NCBI RefSeq assembly: GCF_902833045.1
Contig: NZ_CADFDU010000010.1
Coordinates: 186,001-250,000 of the forward strand
Direction: 5' to 3'
Length of the DNA: 64,000 nucleotides
From: Burkholderia sp. BCC0322
Lineage (GTDB): Bacteria; Pseudomonadota; Gammaproteobacteria; Burkholderiales; Burkholderiaceae
Part shown: one piece after another, positions 63,669 to 64,000 of the stretch
Position numbering within the stretch: position 1 is the stretch's first letter
Layout of the letters: each line of letters starts with the position of its first letter
Notes under the pieces: model-generated
The model's database searches: none
The model's input: the letters and a program-made list of their open reading frames with translations, nothing else
Told to the model about the DNA's origin: nothing
Translations under genes and position numbers: made by a program

Positions 63669-64000
63669 GTGAAGGCCAAACCGCTCCCCCCTGTCTACGC
63701 GCTGCGTGCGTTCGAAAGCGCGGCGCGCACCGGCTCGTTCACGCTGGCCGCCGAGGAACTGAGCCTCACGCAAAGCGCGGTGAGCAAGCACGTCAGGACA
63801 CTCGAGTCCTACTTCGGCCGGAAACTGTTCGTCCGGCACGGCCCGAAAATGACCGTGACGGCGGAAGCGCACATCCTCGCGTCAGGCCTGCGGCGCGGCT
63901 TCCGGCAGATCGAGGAAGCCTGCGTGCTGTTCCAGTCGCAACGCGACGTGCTGAAGCTCAAGGCGCCGTCCACGCTCACGATGCGCTGGCTGCTCGACGC
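63669..64000 (+). CDS. LysR-family regulator, N-terminal part cut by window edge
   Basis: About 110 residues are present. The N-terminus PPVYALRAFESAARTGSFTL, AAEELSLTQSAVSKHVRTLE and FGRKLFVRHGPKMTVTAEA is a LysR winged helix of the GcvA-like type. The start is GTG 63669; the nearby ATGs are out of frame or lead to a stop. It is divergent from the LysE exporter and likely controls it. Confidence 0.85.
   Translation, partial: MKAKPLPPVYALRAFESAARTGSFTLAAEELSLTQSAVSKHVRTLESYFGRKLFVRHGPKMTVTAEAHILASGLRRGFRQIEEACVLFQSQRDVLKLKAPSTLTMRWLLD

Overview
The window is about 64 kb of GC-rich DNA (roughly two-thirds G+C) with codon use, gene families and gene order typical of Burkholderia, most likely the Burkholderia cepacia complex. 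This assignment is inferred from protein character, not from a database search. No rRNA, tRNA, CRISPR array or replication origin was recognised. Most of the window looks like ordinary chromosome. Two stretches, about 18.0-28.5 kb and 28.4-31.7 kb, look like accessory DNA, with broken genes, an IS256-type transposase relic and lower-GC intergenic sequence.

Layout. 0-1.8 kb: a minus-strand stress-type cluster (HTH-only LysR-like protein, PsiE-like membrane protein, small protein, DUF1269 protein, partial gene). 2.1-5.3 kb: an encapsulin nanocompartment locus. The DyP peroxidase carries a C-terminal cargo tag, a GIY-YIG-like gene is interposed on the other strand, and the shell protein and a small protein follow. 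6.0-11.2 kb: a ClpG/ClpK-type disaggregase and a YdeP/FdhF-family molybdopterin oxidoreductase. 11.3-17.8 kb: an NCS1 permease, a LysR regulator and a four-gene catabolic operon (flavin monooxygenase, Rid-family protein, DUF1028, M20 amidohydrolase). 18.0-21.3 kb: a tyrosinase operon followed by a frameshifted gene remnant. 22.1-27.9 kb: an R-body (reb) locus with four RebB-family genes, an ECF-like sigma factor, a Crp/Fnr regulator and several unrecognised small genes. 28.0-31.0 kb: hipA and IS256 relics, then a coupled pentapeptide / membrane / Sel1-repeat operon.

31.7-35.3 kb: trpS behind a complete-looking tryptophan attenuator (leader peptide with adjacent Trp codons, antiterminator and terminator), two VOC proteins and a bestrophin-like channel. 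35.5-42.7 kb: cyanide-insensitive-type bd oxidase (cydAB) divergent from fdhD-moeA, then moaA-moaE-moaD. The molybdenum-cofactor and FdhD genes could serve the oxidoreductase at 8.9 kb. 42.8-51.1 kb: an intact MocR regulator with an inverted-repeat operator, a small coupled ORF and a DUF4132 protein, then a second MocR-type gene broken by one in-frame amber codon, divergent from a DadA-like oxidase and an ABC binding protein. 51.1-64 kb: an exported unknown, TfoX-N protein, tyrosine recombinase, exported TPR protein, UspA, a hydratase, a large protein with a PD-(D/E)XK-like core, two exported proteins (one DUF3142), a LysE exporter and a LysR gene cut by the window edge.

The observations most worth following are the trpS attenuator, the R-body locus with its own sigma factor and Crp/Fnr regulator beside a tyrosinase operon, the tagged DyP-encapsulin pair, the unassigned nuclease-like protein at 58.3 kb and the amber-interrupted MocR gene.
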